Source: Lantana camara
Lineage: Eukaryota; Streptophyta; Magnoliopsida; Lamiales; Verbenaceae
DNA: 64,000 nucleotides
Direction of reading: 5' to 3'
NCBI GenBank assembly: GCA_037501455.1
Contig: CM074863.1
Span: 59,191,501 to 59,255,500 of the forward strand
Shown: one piece after another, positions 44,226 through 56,254 of the stretch
Numbering within the stretch: the first letter of the stretch is position 1
How the letters are laid out: every line of letters begins with the position of its first letter
The notes under the pieces: generated by a model
The model's database searches: none
What the model was told of the DNA's origin: nothing
Seen by the model: the letters and a program-made list of their open reading frames with translations, nothing else
Made by a program: the position numbers and the translations under genes

Positions 44226-45130
44226 GTATCAGATCGAGATCCGAGCTTTACTTCTATGTTTTGGCAAGAATTGCAAAGGAATTTGGGAACAAGGCTTCAA
44301 TTCAGCACAACTTTCCATCCTCAGACAGATGGGTAGTCAGAGAGGTTAATAGAATATTTTGAGGATATGTTAAGAGCATGTGCATTGGACTTCTCGAGTT
44401 CGTGAAATGAGCAGTTGTGCTTGATTGAATTCGTTTATAATAACAACTTCCATGCTTCGATAGGAATGGCGCCTTATGAAGCTCTCTATAGATGGAAGTG
44501 TAGATCTCCCTTATTTTTCGACCTTGAGGAGTGGAATTGGACTAAACAGGAGGGAGTAAAACGAGGGGAACAGAAAGAGAAGCCTTCTAAGGTCGTGGAA
44601 GCGGCGATCGATAAGGTTCAAATCATTCAGCAAAGGATGAAAGTAGCTCAAGATAGACAGAAGAGTTATGCGGATCGGCGGAGAAAGGATCTTAAGTTTG
44701 AAGTTAGTGATAGGGTATTTCTAAAAGCTTCGCCATGAAAGGGGTTTTCGTGGATTGGAAAAGGAGGTAAGTTGAATCCTCGTTATCTGGGTCCGTATGA
44801 GATTCTTGAGAAAATTGGAGATACGGCTTATCGCTTGAATCTACCTCCGAGTATGACTGGAATCCACAACGTATTTCATGTCTCCCAGCTTCGTAAATAT
44901 TATCTGGATGAATCCGAGATCATATCGTGGAAGAGGTAGAAATTGAGCCTGATCTCACCTTCGTCCAGAAACTGGTTAAGATTTTGGATTGGAAATTTCA
45001 AAAATTAAGAAACCGGCGAATCCCACTAGTTAAAGTCTTACGGAGAAGTGATAAGACAGAAGATGTTATGTGGGAAACGGAGGATAAGATGAGAAGATTT
45101 CATCCGGAGCTGTTTCCGAGCAGTCAGTGA
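44226..45130 (+). pseudogene. pol: Integrase C-terminal part and chromodomain-like end of B
   Basis: After the GTATC duplication the text resumes [21 protein letters not shown] and HPQTDG, a TAG, then SERLIEYFEDML, a second stop and LIEFVYNNNFHASIG. The segment to 44738 includes [12 protein letters not shown] and DRVFLKASP. After a stop the GPY part follows ([17 protein letters not shown]), then a frameshift at about 44925. The last frame 44927-45130 carries DLTFVQKLVKILDWKFQKLR and ends ELFPSSQ with a stop. It aligns end to end with the C product. Confidence 0.9.
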
Positions 45131-45151
45131 TTCCGAGGACGGATTCTTTTT

Positions 45152-45163
45152 AAAGGGGAGATG
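45152..45163 (+). other. Polypurine tract of B
   Basis: AAAGGGGAGATG one base before the 3' LTR at 45165. Confidence 0.85.
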
Positions 45164-45164
45164 T

Positions 45165-47496
45165 TGTAACGCCCCGATTTTTCCAAATCGTTCAGTTATG
45201 AATTATGTGATAATTACGTGCGCATTTAATTTATTTTCATTATGTTATTAATTTTTTTTATTACATATTATATTAAATTAGTGAATTATTTAATTATTTG
45301 AATTTGAATTTATATGAATTTTCTTTTACTATTTGCGATTGAACGAAGTGTTTGCTTCCGTTTCTACGTGAAATGAATTCAAAACTTCATGCAAATTTAA
45401 TATGTTGGACTTATATGTGTTATGAATATGGTTTTATGCTCGTTTCACATTTTTTAATTCGTTTCATTGAGTTTTGGAATTTATTTTAGTTGTGGAATCC
45501 AAAACAGGGGCTAATGAGCAATTAGCGCACCATTGGTTTCTTATGTTATAACTTGAGCTAGGAAACTCGGATTTGAGTTTCGTCAACTTCGTTGAACTCC
45601 TATCGAAAATTTGAGTTTGATGAGATTAGCCTTATATTTTTCCAAAGATATTTGAATATCCGAAATTTAACCGAAACACGCAACGGAAGCCAAAACTGCC
45701 ACATTTTACTAAACGAGCCAAAACTTATGCAAATCTTGGCCAAATTAACTATGGTTTAAGCCTATGGAACCCTAACTCAACCACCTAACCTGATATTACC
45801 CTCCCTAACCGAACCAAGCTCTCTCACTTAGAGAATTTCAGCCAAACTTCCCCTGCAGTCCAGTTTTCCCATAGCTCAAGCCAACCCTTGGAGATTCAAG
45901 CTCAAATCTCTTCCAAACCTCCATCAATTCACAAGGTAAGCTTAGGGTTGTATTATGCATTCAATAGGAGTCATTTTAATCCATTCTTCCCTAATTTTTA
46001 TCATGGTTTCATGGGTATATGGCTGACTTGAAGAATAGTTAGGTTATGAGCTTTTATGTTGATCTCTTCTAATTCTTGAGGTATTTGATTGATTCCAAGC
46101 ATGAATATGATTGCATTTATCTCTTATTTGCATTTATGGTGATGTATTAGCTGGTATTTAAGGCATTCACGAGCTACCATTAATGAAATATTGAAGATAT
46201 AGCATGAAACGATCATCACATCCTTCATCTCACGTTTCAACGCTTTGGGAGCATGTTTATGTGTTGCTTTGGAGTCCTTTTCTTGCATTTTTGTGTTCAC
46301 AACCTAATTGATCTTGTTGGAGAAGTGTTGTCATGGCTTTTCTCTGCTTTCTCGTTGCATTTTGCTGCTGTAACTGGTCGGTCACGGCCCCAATCGAACC
46401 ATGAAGGAAAATGGTAGCGGCCGCGACCTCTCTCACGGTTTTGTGGTTGTGTCTCTCAGGTCGCGCCCGCGACCTGAATAATGCGCATTTCAGGTCGCGG
46501 CCATCACCCCATTTTTTCCATGTTTCGAGTTTTTGGAAAATTGATCAATATTTCGGCCATTTGCATGGGTAGCGGCCGCTACCATTTTATGAAGTAAATG
46601 GGTCGCGGCTGCGACCCCCATGCATTCTGCATGAAAATTCAGTTTTTGTAAGTGAATTGCATGGCTTCCTTGGATTTTTTTTGGTTCATTCACTTCATTA
46701 ACATGTCATATAATATGTTATAATGTGTGTTGTGAAATCTTATGAGTTTTCGTTGAATATTTTCCGAGATATGCTTCAATGTGTCTTCTTGGGTCATAAT
46801 GTGTGCATACATGGGATTTAGCTCTTATATTTGAACCCTAATTGCTATATATGCCTTGTTTTATGAGTTGTACGATAAGTACACATGCGATAGTACGTGT
46901 TATGCTCCTTATTTGAATTTCTTGAAGTAATTTGATATGATTTATGAATATGATAAGCTCTAACGCATTTGATTGATTCTTGAAATATATAAAATGAATG
47001 AATATGGAATTGATTGATACTTGGCATGCATGGAATGAACTTTTATATGTCTTCAACATGTTTATATGTATTTAGGACATTAATCGTGCACATGAACGCG
47101 TTCATTTCATAATATGATCTTTTATATATTCATATCATGATCATTTATTGCCGAGCGTCTTATTTGGTCATTTTGAGTCTCACCTCACCTTTCTTGCGCA
47201 GATTTTGATCCCGTTGGAGACGAGGCCGGTCCGTGAGCCTTTTGTGTCTTCTTTTGTCGGTTTAAGGTGGGTTTTTCTTCTATTAGCTAAAACAACCCTA
47301 TATACATTCAACGTGCAAAGTTTTAAGACAAAATCTATAGTGTATGTATATTGAGCCGTTTTATGAGTAAATGATTTCAAATGTAAGCCTTCTTTTATGT
47401 TTGAACCCTACCTTATGATTTTGGCAAGATTATGTTATGTTCACGGGCCCAGGGACTTAGTGTATGTGATGATCCGGGGAGGCAAGGGCCGACGGT
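45165..47496 (+). repeat. Element B 3' LTR, truncated
   Basis: Starts TGTAACGCCCCG and follows the 5' LTR base for base with scattered differences. It stops abruptly inside the module, after GGGCCGACGGT at 47496. About 950 bp (the equivalent of 30486-31389) are missing. The next base belongs to a minus-strand protease gene. Confidence 0.9.
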
Positions 47497-47830
47497 AATG
47501 TACGGCACCAGGGTCGTATAGGACCTTAACTGGCATGTCAAGAACATTTACCGTACCTTCCACAACAGCTGTAGGGTCTGGCTCCTCGCATCCATCTAGA
47601 GCATAAGCCCTTTCTCTAACCATTGGCTTGTTTTCATTTCCCGCCACCGTCTTACCTTTCATTGATACCCTTGCTGTCCTTGCTTACCCTTTATTTTTGG
47701 ACAATTCCCAAGCTTATGGTCAGGACTTCCACAATAGAAGCACTGACTAGTTTTCTTTCGGCACGTTGCCTCGGTATGCCCTGGCCTATGGCAAAATTCA
47801 CATTTCAGTTAATCTTGGAAGGTCGGGGGT
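47497..47830 (-). pseudogene. pol: GKE nucleocapsid and protease start
   Basis: In sense order there are two intact zinc knuckles, CEFCHRPGHTEATC and CFYCGSPDHKLGNC (between 47812 and about 47690), a shift or stop, then KPMVRERAYALDG, VVEGTVNVLDMPVKVL and the protease active site YDPGAVH. There it runs into LTR B, which supplies the unrelated end of the open frame. The rest of the protease and the start of RT are lost. RT resumes at 27958 on the other side of B. Confidence 0.8.
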
Positions 47831-47913
47831 GCTTGTGGTCGTTGTTGCGATGGTGCTATCATGGGTTTCTTTCCGTGCTTGAAATTTGATTGATTAGCTG
47901 GACGTTTAAATCC

Positions 47914-48657
47914 CTACGGTGGCTTTGGCTGAAATTGTCCTGTACGATTAGCAGTTATACGGATTTCTCGCTGAGCTGCTTCAGTACACAATGCAGTCTC
48001 AACCGCCGGAGTATATTCCTCAAGGTTCAGAAGTGCTAGGGCCCATCGTAGATCTGGCTTTAGTCCATCAATGAAGCGTTTGGATTTCCTTCGCTCATCA
48101 TACAAAATGTGCAGTGCATATCATATCAGTCTCACAAACTTGGCATCTTATTCTGCCACAGGTAGTGTTCCTTGAGTAAGATTCATAAACTCTGACTCCC
48201 GGGCATCTCGGGCGACTTGTGGAATAAACTTGTTCTCAAATGTCCGTACAAATTCAGCCCAACCATATCTTATCCCATTTTCAATCCACACATTCTTCGT
48301 ACGATTCCACCAATTCAGCGTTGCTCCTTCCAGGAGGAAGGTCGCATATCGAACTTGCTCTCTATCCTCCGGAAAGATATTCATAGCTTCGAAGATCTTC
48401 ACTAAGCTCGCAATCCAATTTTCAGCTCTAAGATCATTGGGCTCTCCGAAGAACTTCTGGGGGTTCATTCGGAGAAACTTTTCAAGTGTCTTTTCATTAA
48501 CTGAGTTGTAAGCCCGTGCAAATTGCCTCAAAGTCTCCCCAATTTCCGGTTGTTCCTGTGGTATCGGTAGAGGACGGGGAAACTCTTCAGGTGGTGGCGG
48601 TGGCGGTGGAATGCGTTCGTGGAGCTCTTCTCGGGGGCATATTTTCACGGTATTCAT
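47914..48657 (-). pseudogene. gag: GKE gag, in-frame stops
   Basis: I place the start at the ATG at 48657 (MNTVKICPREELHERIPP), in line with the A' gag, rather than at the upstream in-frame codon at 48711. A Pro-run (seven Pro) precedes the gag core: EKFLRMNPQKFFGEP, ENWIASLVKIFEAMN, YATFLLEGATLNWWNR, FENKFIPQVARDARESEF. A stop at 48148 follows TLPVAE. The frame continues with a second stop to YDERRKSKRFIDGLKPDLRWAL and ends at 47914. Closest in the window to the A' gag, distinct from B and C. Confidence 0.87.
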
Positions 48658-48862
48658 AATATCACCCAAACAGATATAATGCATGGCGATAATAATGGTC
48701 CATATACTCAATGTTCCACATCAATAATATGACAATCAATTATCAAAATTACACTTAGGCACGTAGTCATCAATTCAAAGTGTCACAATTTAATCAATTA
48801 AGCAATCATTATACACAAGTAACAGAAAACAGTGACATATATAGATGCACAAAATGAAATGG

Positions 48863-51800
48863 TGTAACACCCCGCATTTTCGAAGCAAGATACGATGTCG
48901 TTTCCATGCGATTAGATTGTTATTTATTTAACTGTGCTTGTGTTTGAATAGCTTTAATCATGTTTAAATTGTTTAATTGACACAATTGTAATCTTATGGA
49001 TATATGTGGACTTAATTCAAATATGTGTTTTATGCCTAATTGCTCTTTAACTTAAAATATGTGGGCTAATTTATAATTATTAGAAGTTGGGGATCTATTT
49101 CTAATTATGAGAAATTCAATTTGGGGCTTAATTGGACAATAATCTAATCTTGGGAGTACTTTTATAATTTCCTAATCTTTAATTGGACTTAGCTGATCTT
49201 TTTGGGGACTGGAGGACTCAATCGCATGACTTACACTCTCGAGGGGCTTAATTGCAAATTTTAAAGAAGAGATTTTTATCCCGTAACCCTAGCTCTCCCA
49301 ATGCCATTCTTCTTCCTCCCCTCAAGAGATTCAGCAGCAGCGGCGCAACAGCCTGCTCTCCACTGAACCACCGCCGCGAGTCCGCCCTCCACCGCCGCTA
49401 GCCATCATCATCGACCACCTTCGCTCGCCGACAACATCTTTGCGCTGATGACACTACATCACCGCCGTCTCCTTTTTCCACCCCTCTTCCTTCTCTTAGC
49501 AGCCAGCGATTCAGAGCCACAGCGACCGCTCCAACAGGCCAAGCAACTCCCGCCACTCTTTGGAACAAGGAAGAATTTGGGCAAGCAGCGGCGGATCTAC
49601 CCGCCGCCCATTACCCCATCTCCGCAGCCCAGCGAGCTCTTCCGCCGCCGCACACATCTCCATTCGCCACCACGCGATCTCCGTCTCGGACCTCTCTCTC
49701 CCCTCTCAGTGGCGACCAAGCCGACAACCACCACTTAGATCTCCTCTGTCTTTCCAGATCTGAGAGAGGAGACACCGAGAGCCGCCATCACCTCCGTCCA
49801 GCTCTGGCAACAAATCTGGCAAACAACCACCTTCACCATTGCAGCTCTAGTTTCGGCCTCCGTTGCCATTTCCGCAACCGTGGACTACCCTGCTCCATCA
49901 CCTTCTGCTCTTCCATTCGCCACGACAGGCTTCATCTAACACGGCAACCATCGTCGCCTCAAACCACTGCCGAGGACCTCTTATCAACGCCAACAACCAT
50001 CACTTGTTCTCCCTTTCAGTTTAAAATCGTAGGCCTCTATCTTTCTCCCTTCATTTAATTGTAATTACGTTTATAACGGAAAAATTGTGTTTAGGGTATA
50101 GCTGTATACCCCTTCTTTTGCAGAACTGAGAAATTGAACTTTCAATTTAATGAATCGTGTTGTTATGAGGAAATCTGCATTTTAATCTGAAAATTTATGA
50201 TGGAATATATTTTGTAATGAATTCTGGTTTAATTGGTGATGTGTATATACGTAGATGCAAATCGAGGGTCACTAACGTACGGTACATTTCGTGATATGCA
50301 TCCTTATATTTGATAAATTGTGAAGTGGGTTTAGTAATAAAGCTTTTGGGGTTGGGATGTTTTAATTGGAAATCTGCTTTGTGCAATTTAGTAAAATGGT
50401 TCGTAATTCATGTTTTGAATCATACCTTTGTGTATTACAATATATGACCTTACTAAATTGAATTGGAATTTGTAATTGCATGAAGTTCTTCAAGTTGACA
50501 ATCTAAACCCTTATAACCTAAAATAAATTGAGTTTTGTGGGACTAGTACCTCTAGTATCTATTTGGTAATGAGCTGAGTTGGGTGTTTTGTTGGTTTTAC
50601 GAAATTAGGATTAGATATATATAAGTGTCTTGTCTTTGAAGTGGAATTGAGTGGGAACCGTGATGTATATGCTTTGTTTTCGTATGTCTGAATTTAAATT
50701 TGTGCAAATGTGTTATTCTATTAAATTAATACACGAGTTGGGCAATTAAATGTTATACAATAAACGCATAATGTGAGTGTGGCTATACGTTTCTCTTGAT
50801 ATATGTCCGGATGTTTAGTAATTTATGAATTGAGATCCACTTAATTTTTAATTTGAAATTGTTGCTCAGGTTGTTACGTGGTTGGTTTGAAAACTGATTC
50901 TGCTTGATGATTGGTAAACTATGGGGATCAACCGGTTATGTACTTAAATTGGGATCTTGAGTGTTGGGTATTGACTAGACGTTTAACAAATCTTCAATAA
51001 GGAATGGATTTTATACTTAGCCAATAAAATTTAAGGTGAACCAATCATGATTTAATTGTCTTGGGTTGTATTATTTGACTCTTAAACTAAAGCAAACTCT
51101 TACAACTTAAAAGAAAACTTTATTAATTATTAAAATGAATTAATGTTTATAATATGACCATTTCTTGAATTATAATTTATGAGGTATTCAAGCATGAATT
51201 TATTTGGTTTAATATGACTTTGATTCATTTTAGAACTTTAAGTGTTGTATAATATTTGAATTCATCTTATACTTACATTTAGAATTTCTACTTGTAAATA
51301 TAACCTTGCTGCGTATTGATATGCCTTAACTGACCACGGCACCAAATTAGAAGCATAACATGGGCACTTATGCATACCACTGTCTAGTTGAGCATCGCTG
51401 TGCGTCACTATGGTTCATGTCCGAGTCTTGTCTCATGAGTACACCGTATTTCCTTTTCTGTACAGTGATCTCCAGGGCGGGGACAACTTGGTCGAGTTTG
51501 CACCCATCTTGTCAATTCTTGTATCTCGTCGCTTCTCAGGTGAGGTTTAGGATTTTGTATAGTTAAACGACCTATGACCCCAATATGATGATTTCAATCC
51601 CCGCATGCGATTATATACTATATATACGATTAGATATGTGTTGGATATGATATGATTATGACCTTATGATACAACTTCAGTTTTGGAAATTAAGTATGAA
51701 GGCATATGTAAGCTATTTCGGAAAGTTAAGTTATGTTATGATTATGTAGAGAGATTTCCATGAAAGTTGGTATATGTTATGTTCTGTTCTGTTATGGGGC

Positions 51801-52818
51801 CCAGGAGCTACGGGTAAGGAGCCCCCGGGACGGTATCGGGCCGTCGGGGATATACCTGTGCGTAGCCTCCATCTATATGATGAGGATGTACCGGGACCCA
51901 CCAGGAGGTTTGGTTGGGAAACTGAGTCCTGAGGGTTTGAGTAGCATTAGCACTCCCCTCCACTGTATGGATGGTTAGGGTCGCGCAACCCTACCATCAC
52001 CCGGAGTTGAGGTTGGTATGTTATTTCTGTTTTGTTATGATATGAGGAGTTGAGGTTGGAAGCTCGTACTCGCCGAGCATATGATATGATATGTTATGGG
52101 AATCATGAATCGGGATAGAGTTTTCTGGAAAATGGTTTCTAAACTTATATTTGTATCTATTTGGGTTATTTGGAAATGTTTTGGTATGCAACACCTATCC
52201 TCGGTTCATGAGTCCATTCTTTTGTTCTGTGCTGTGCTCTTTTATATATATATTGTGGGTGTGCATTAGCCCCCTCACTCAGTCAGTTGACTGACACCTC
52301 ATTTATCTTTTAGTTTGCAGGTTTCCTTTTAGCTTGAGCTAGGCGGAAGGGAGTCTCTTGAGTCACACTTGTCAGTCCAGTTGGTATTAGGATGCATTTG
52401 TCGCATACTTTATTTATGTTATGTATTTATGTTTCACACTTGAAGGTTATGTTTATGTTCTATTTAGACTTAAACCCGTGTGGGGTTAATAAGTTTGTAT
52501 CTGGATGTTAGTAGATATTATGATGATGCTTATGCTGTTTATTATGTTGGATTATAAATTGATATTCGGGACTAGGTATCTATGCTAGTTGAACCCGTCA
52601 CCTGCTTTGCATGTTTTGTTTTAAAAGCTTCCGCTATCTATTGTTGTTGGTTTTAATTGCTTCCGCACTCTGAGTTTGTCGAGTTAGATCCGCCTAGTCT
52701 AGTGTGTGAGTTGGTCTCCCGTTCGCTTTGATTCGGATTCGGGCATGGACTTTCCATTTCGTGACCGGGTCTGGGTCTTAGTGCGGGGGAAGTGGCATCC
52801 TCCGTCTGGGGTACTACA
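48863..52818 (+). repeat. Solo gypsy LTR 'F' (3956 bp), TSD AATGG
   Basis: TGTAACACCCCG to GGGTACTACA, flanked by a perfect 5-bp duplication AATGG (48858-48862 and 52819-52823), with no internal region. It lies in the GKE spacer between pre-gag ORF and gag. It contains a C/G-rich block (49300-50030), the GGGCCC module from about 51798 and the hairpin at 51970-51998. Solo LTRs arise by LTR-LTR recombination. No gene is supported inside. Confidence 0.93.
51970..51998 (+). other. LTR hairpin, F copy
   Basis: Outer stem GATGG/CCATC, inner stem AGGGT/ACCCT with an extra T-A pair, loop CGCGCA. Both stems differ in sequence from B and C but keep pairing. Confidence 0.75.
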
Positions 52819-52823
52819 AATGG

Positions 52824-53175
52824 TATGATCCATGCACGACCCTAATGGTATCTTGAAGCACTTCTGAGACTCATGACATGATAGATATAGAAAGCAGCAA
52901 CATGCAATGATATGAATAAAGCCACAAAAGATGATGTCATATATGCAAAATTTTGGAAAAGCTTTTATACAAAGGCTATATCGACAAAAGGGGGAGGAGC
53001 CGATGCTAAGTCGACTTGCTCCTAAATAGCCTAAGCTCTCCAAAACATCATCTGTCAACTGTCATAACCTGCCAAAATCGGGGATCCCTGGAATATATAT
53101 AATCCCTCTGCACCTGTCGGAAGTCATCCTATCTGTCATAATGCGCTGCATACCTGCTGAGTATATATGCTAATA
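52824..53175 (-). other. GKE spacer after pre-gag ORF
   Basis: About 350 bp of GKE leader between the end of the pre-gag ORF and the LTR F insertion. No ORF supported. Confidence 0.5.
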
Positions 53176-55538
53176 CTATCTGCCTCTATATACAAGTCCC
53201 AACTGTCCGGACTCTCCGGCATGTGCGTCCATAGGGTCCTCCGGAGCGTGTGGCTCACTGTATACTGGTCCCTCGTACTCTAAAGCCGCCTGCTCGTCGG
53301 TAAGGTAGAAAGCCTCACAAAGTCTAGCCCTCATCTGGCTCTGGTAATGATGATGCATCTCCATAGAAAAATCTCTATCCGTAGTCATGTATGCCAAGTG
53401 TGTTGGAAAACACGAATCAGAAAGCAGCGGAATTTAAAAATTTTTCCCAACAAAAGGATCTAGGACTCACAATCGTGTATCCAAATTCGTAGAGTTAAGA
53501 AACTTACTTTTCTTTTATTCTTTCTTGAAGCGTTTCAAGCCACCCAAGAACGCTCTTCTCGCGGCTTGATCCCCTCTCCTTGGTAAAGCTCGAATCTTCA
53601 AACTTCTAACTTGAAGCTCTCTAGAGATAGTCCACCAACTTGATCACAATCTAACTAGTAAGGATGCTAGTGCTCGAGCTCCCCTATTTATATAATGGGG
53701 AGGACCGAAAATCCTAGTCCTTTATGGGCTAGGGTTTTGGTCTCTCTCTCTCCTATTACTTGGTCATCAAGTATTTTCCAACTTTGACTTTGAATTCTAA
53801 TTCAAGTCAACTTTTAAGAGAGCTAAAAATATCCAAACTATTTTCGGATAATTTTATACTTTATTTATTTAAAATAAATAACTTATTTTATCTAATTAAT
53901 TAATTCATAATTAATTAACTAGATTATTTTTCTCCAAAATTAGACTTTCTTTTTAATTCAAAATTAAACCAAAGTCTATTAAATAATTAACACATTTAAT
54001 TATTTAATATATATATACAATATACATATTCACACGTGTGGGACACGTGTCACAAGGACACGTGTCACTCACGTGACCCACACGTGTGGAACCCCTTAGG
54101 CCCGATTAACTCGTTTAATCATTTTAAATCCTCAACTCATGTAACCAAGTTGTTGTGTGTGACCCTCTAGGTTCTCAATTCAATTAGCAGTGACCCTAAT
54201 TAATTAATTCACTAATTAATTAATCAGTCCACAGATTAAACGACCATAGTCTAGCAACAGGTGTTTAACCCCAAACTGAATTGGAATGTTCGGATTCGAC
54301 AGAACCTTTAAGTCATTGATTCATGTGAGATACAATCCTCCTACTTACTATCTCTCAACCAAGATCTAGGGCAAGGGAATAATCAGAACCCTAATAATCC
54401 GGTCTTAAAGCTAAGTGCATTTCATATCCATTTGATCTCAATCCAAGAAACCCTTTTCTTGATGTCTTGATCTACTGCCTTGGCCAAGGACTCCATATGG
54501 CATATGAATGACTTACACAATAAGAGATCACCTTGCAAATGCAAGTGTAGGTCCTTTCTTGATTCTCATTCACTTTCATGAATCAGTTGTGCAACCCCAG
54601 CATAAGCCTTGAATCAGTTGTCTAAGGCGACACCCTTTAAAGCTTATACCTAAGACTACAGAGTTAACTCATAAAGTGACAAGGAACCTCAAGTCCAAGG
54701 ATCAATTAATCACATCAATGACTCGTGAGATATTTCCTAATCTGGAAGTTTCCATTTCCTGAAATAGAAACTTCCTTTCCCATTTAGGAATGTCCTCACA
54801 CGGGGCACCTCAGTGAACTTACTTATTAAAGCAAGCACCCTCATGTATCACGCATGTATCAACTATACACTTTGCACCTCCTTGAAACCAGGTGGTCCTT
54901 CTTAAGGGCGTGATCCCACAAGCAAGCCTTAGAGGAGTCAGGTTGACACTCCCACTGTCGGTAGGACTCATCGGCTTGGAGTATTTTACTAATCATGACT
55001 TATGTGATATAGGGCTCGTTTCATGAACCATTTGACCTAAATGGTAGAGTCCTAAAGTCATCAGGATTAGGGGAGTTCTCATACATGAACAGATAAAGTA
55101 AACGCATACCAAACAAGAGCATATAAAGAAGTGTTGCCTCAATTCGTTATTTCATTCAAAGATTGTCTGTGATTACAATAAGGAAAAGCTCAAAGCGGAT
55201 ATACAATCGGCTTTCTAGGGCAATATTCCTAACAAAGTCTGCCTCTAACTGTGCAATACGAGACGCCTGCTGGGCTTTGGCCTACTGCTCCTCCTTCAGT
55301 CGAGCCTCCATCTATCTGGCATGCTCTCGGGTAATATCTCGGTCAATCCGGTGCTGCGCTGCCAAATCGTGGTAACTAATAGCCTCCAGCCGAACCTCTC
55401 TCAATCTGACACCTTCTCCTGTGCTCGTTGCCAGGTATAGTAACGAGTCCTACCACAGCGAACTACTGCTACTGTACGAGGGGACTCAAGCTCCTCAAAA
55501 TAAGCCTCATCCTACTCTCGAAGACTCAGGCTGTCCAT
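53176..55538 (-). pseudogene. Pre-gag ORF of GKE, split by a solo copia LTR
   Basis: Related to the A' ORF at 11189-11860. From the ATG at 55538 it reads MDSLSLRE, a stop, then AYFEELESPRTVAVVR and TRYYTWQRAQEKVSD (A' has TRYYTWQKA). After a frameshift a helical, Gln/Ala/Glu-rich stretch (EARLKEEQ, AKAQQASRIAQLEAD) runs to the LTR at 55234. Beyond the LTR, from 53397, it continues AYMTTDRDFSMEMHHHYQ, RARLCEAFYLTDEQAALEYEG and an acidic end, stop at 53176. Matching ends are LSGAYHLTGVQAVEE in A' and LCEAFYLTDEQAALEY here. Function unknown. Confidence 0.7.
53401..55234 (-). repeat. Solo copia LTR I (1834 bp)
   Basis: Same family as 7043-8979, sense ends TGTTAGGAAT and CCAACA. Flanks are AAGTG (53396-53400) and AAGTC (55235-55239), one mismatch in five, so a decayed target duplication. 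G-box cluster at about 54032-54090. It interrupts the GKE pre-gag ORF. Confidence 0.92.
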
Positions 55539-55724
55539 AACTATAGTGAAAGCACGCTGACTCGAACTGTCCATAACTACAGAGAAAGCACGAATATGAA
55601 CACCAAGATGTATAGCAAGTAAACCCAAAACATCCTCCATGCTCCGAGCTCCCAGGTTAAGTAAACCCAAAACAGCCTCCATGCTCCGAGCTCCCAGGTT
55701 AAGTCTCTTCGTACTCAACCTGAG
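55539..55724 (-). repeat. GKE leader with two tandem duplications
   Basis: Unit 1: 36 bp, twice at 55523-55558 and 55559-55594, overlapping the start of the pre-gag ORF. Unit 2: 42 bp, twice at 55619-55660 and 55661-55702 with one mismatch near the middle. Both lengths are multiples of three. Confidence 0.85.
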
Positions 55725-55736
55725 GCTCTGATTCCA
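55725..55736 (-). other. Primer binding site of GKE (mutated)
   Basis: The sense strand reads TGGAATCAGAGC, one change from the tRNA-Met match TGGTATCAGAGC, a few bases after the LTR end, as in A'. Confidence 0.8.
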
Positions 55737-55743
55737 CCTTAGC

Positions 55744-56254
55744 AATAGCGCCCAAACGCCACAACCCCCCACCGTTGTATCACCCAAGTAACTAGGAAGC
55801 CTTATCAGTTGAGAGATACTTCGACGAACGGACAGAACATAATAGAGATCAGAGTAACCAGTGTTGCCAAAGCAGCGGAATTTCAGAATAATTTAAAACT
55901 TTTGAAAACATGAATGCAACACAATAGTACATGCATAAACACAGAAGCAAGTAGTCATATGATAACATAAAACATTAGTCCGATAGAAAACAAAGGAACA
56001 TTATTAGACTGAGTCCCAAGTGTTTCAAGTTGTAGGCTGAACAAGTCTCGCAGTGAAACATGCAACATGAAGGTAGATGCAACCACGACTACGCAGGACA
56101 AAAGAAGAGTAACAAACAATCCTGACTTAACAAAAGACTTCCTATAGCTTCAAGATACCTCTAGGAAGCGGCGGGCTGCCTACCTGAAACCATGAGGTCA
56201 GAAAACACGGTAGAGGTATTAGTCAAAGGGACTAAGTGAGATAATTTGTAGTAA
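55744..56254 (-). repeat. GKE 5' LTR fragment
   Basis: About 510 bp nearly identical in order to 19599-20109 (LTR G). It stops at 56254, where an M/H-type repeat begins. The sense end near 55744 is degenerate (GGGCGCTATT instead of GGGCGCTACA). Confidence 0.8.

Larger units (their letters stand above)
27959..47496 (+). mobile_element. Ty3/gypsy element B (Tekay-like chromovirus), interrupted by C, 3' LTR truncated
   Basis: Plus-strand element: 5' LTR 27959-31389, tRNA-Met primer site 31398-31409, gag from 31603, protease-RT to about 33740, internal deletion, integrase 33745-33839 continuing at 44231-45130, polypurine tract 45152-45163 and 3' LTR 45165-47496. Element C with its GTATC duplication (33835-33839/44226-44230) splits the integrase. 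B itself lies in GKE pol; ATTTT precedes it, but the right-hand duplication is lost because its 3' LTR stops about 950 bp short. All genes carry stops. Confidence 0.88.

Noticed and set aside
49448..49763. Pro/Arg-rich ORFs in LTR F, possible captured exon
   Set aside because: Lies within a solo LTR with clean ends; biased composition accounts for the open frames. Kept only as a finding about composition.
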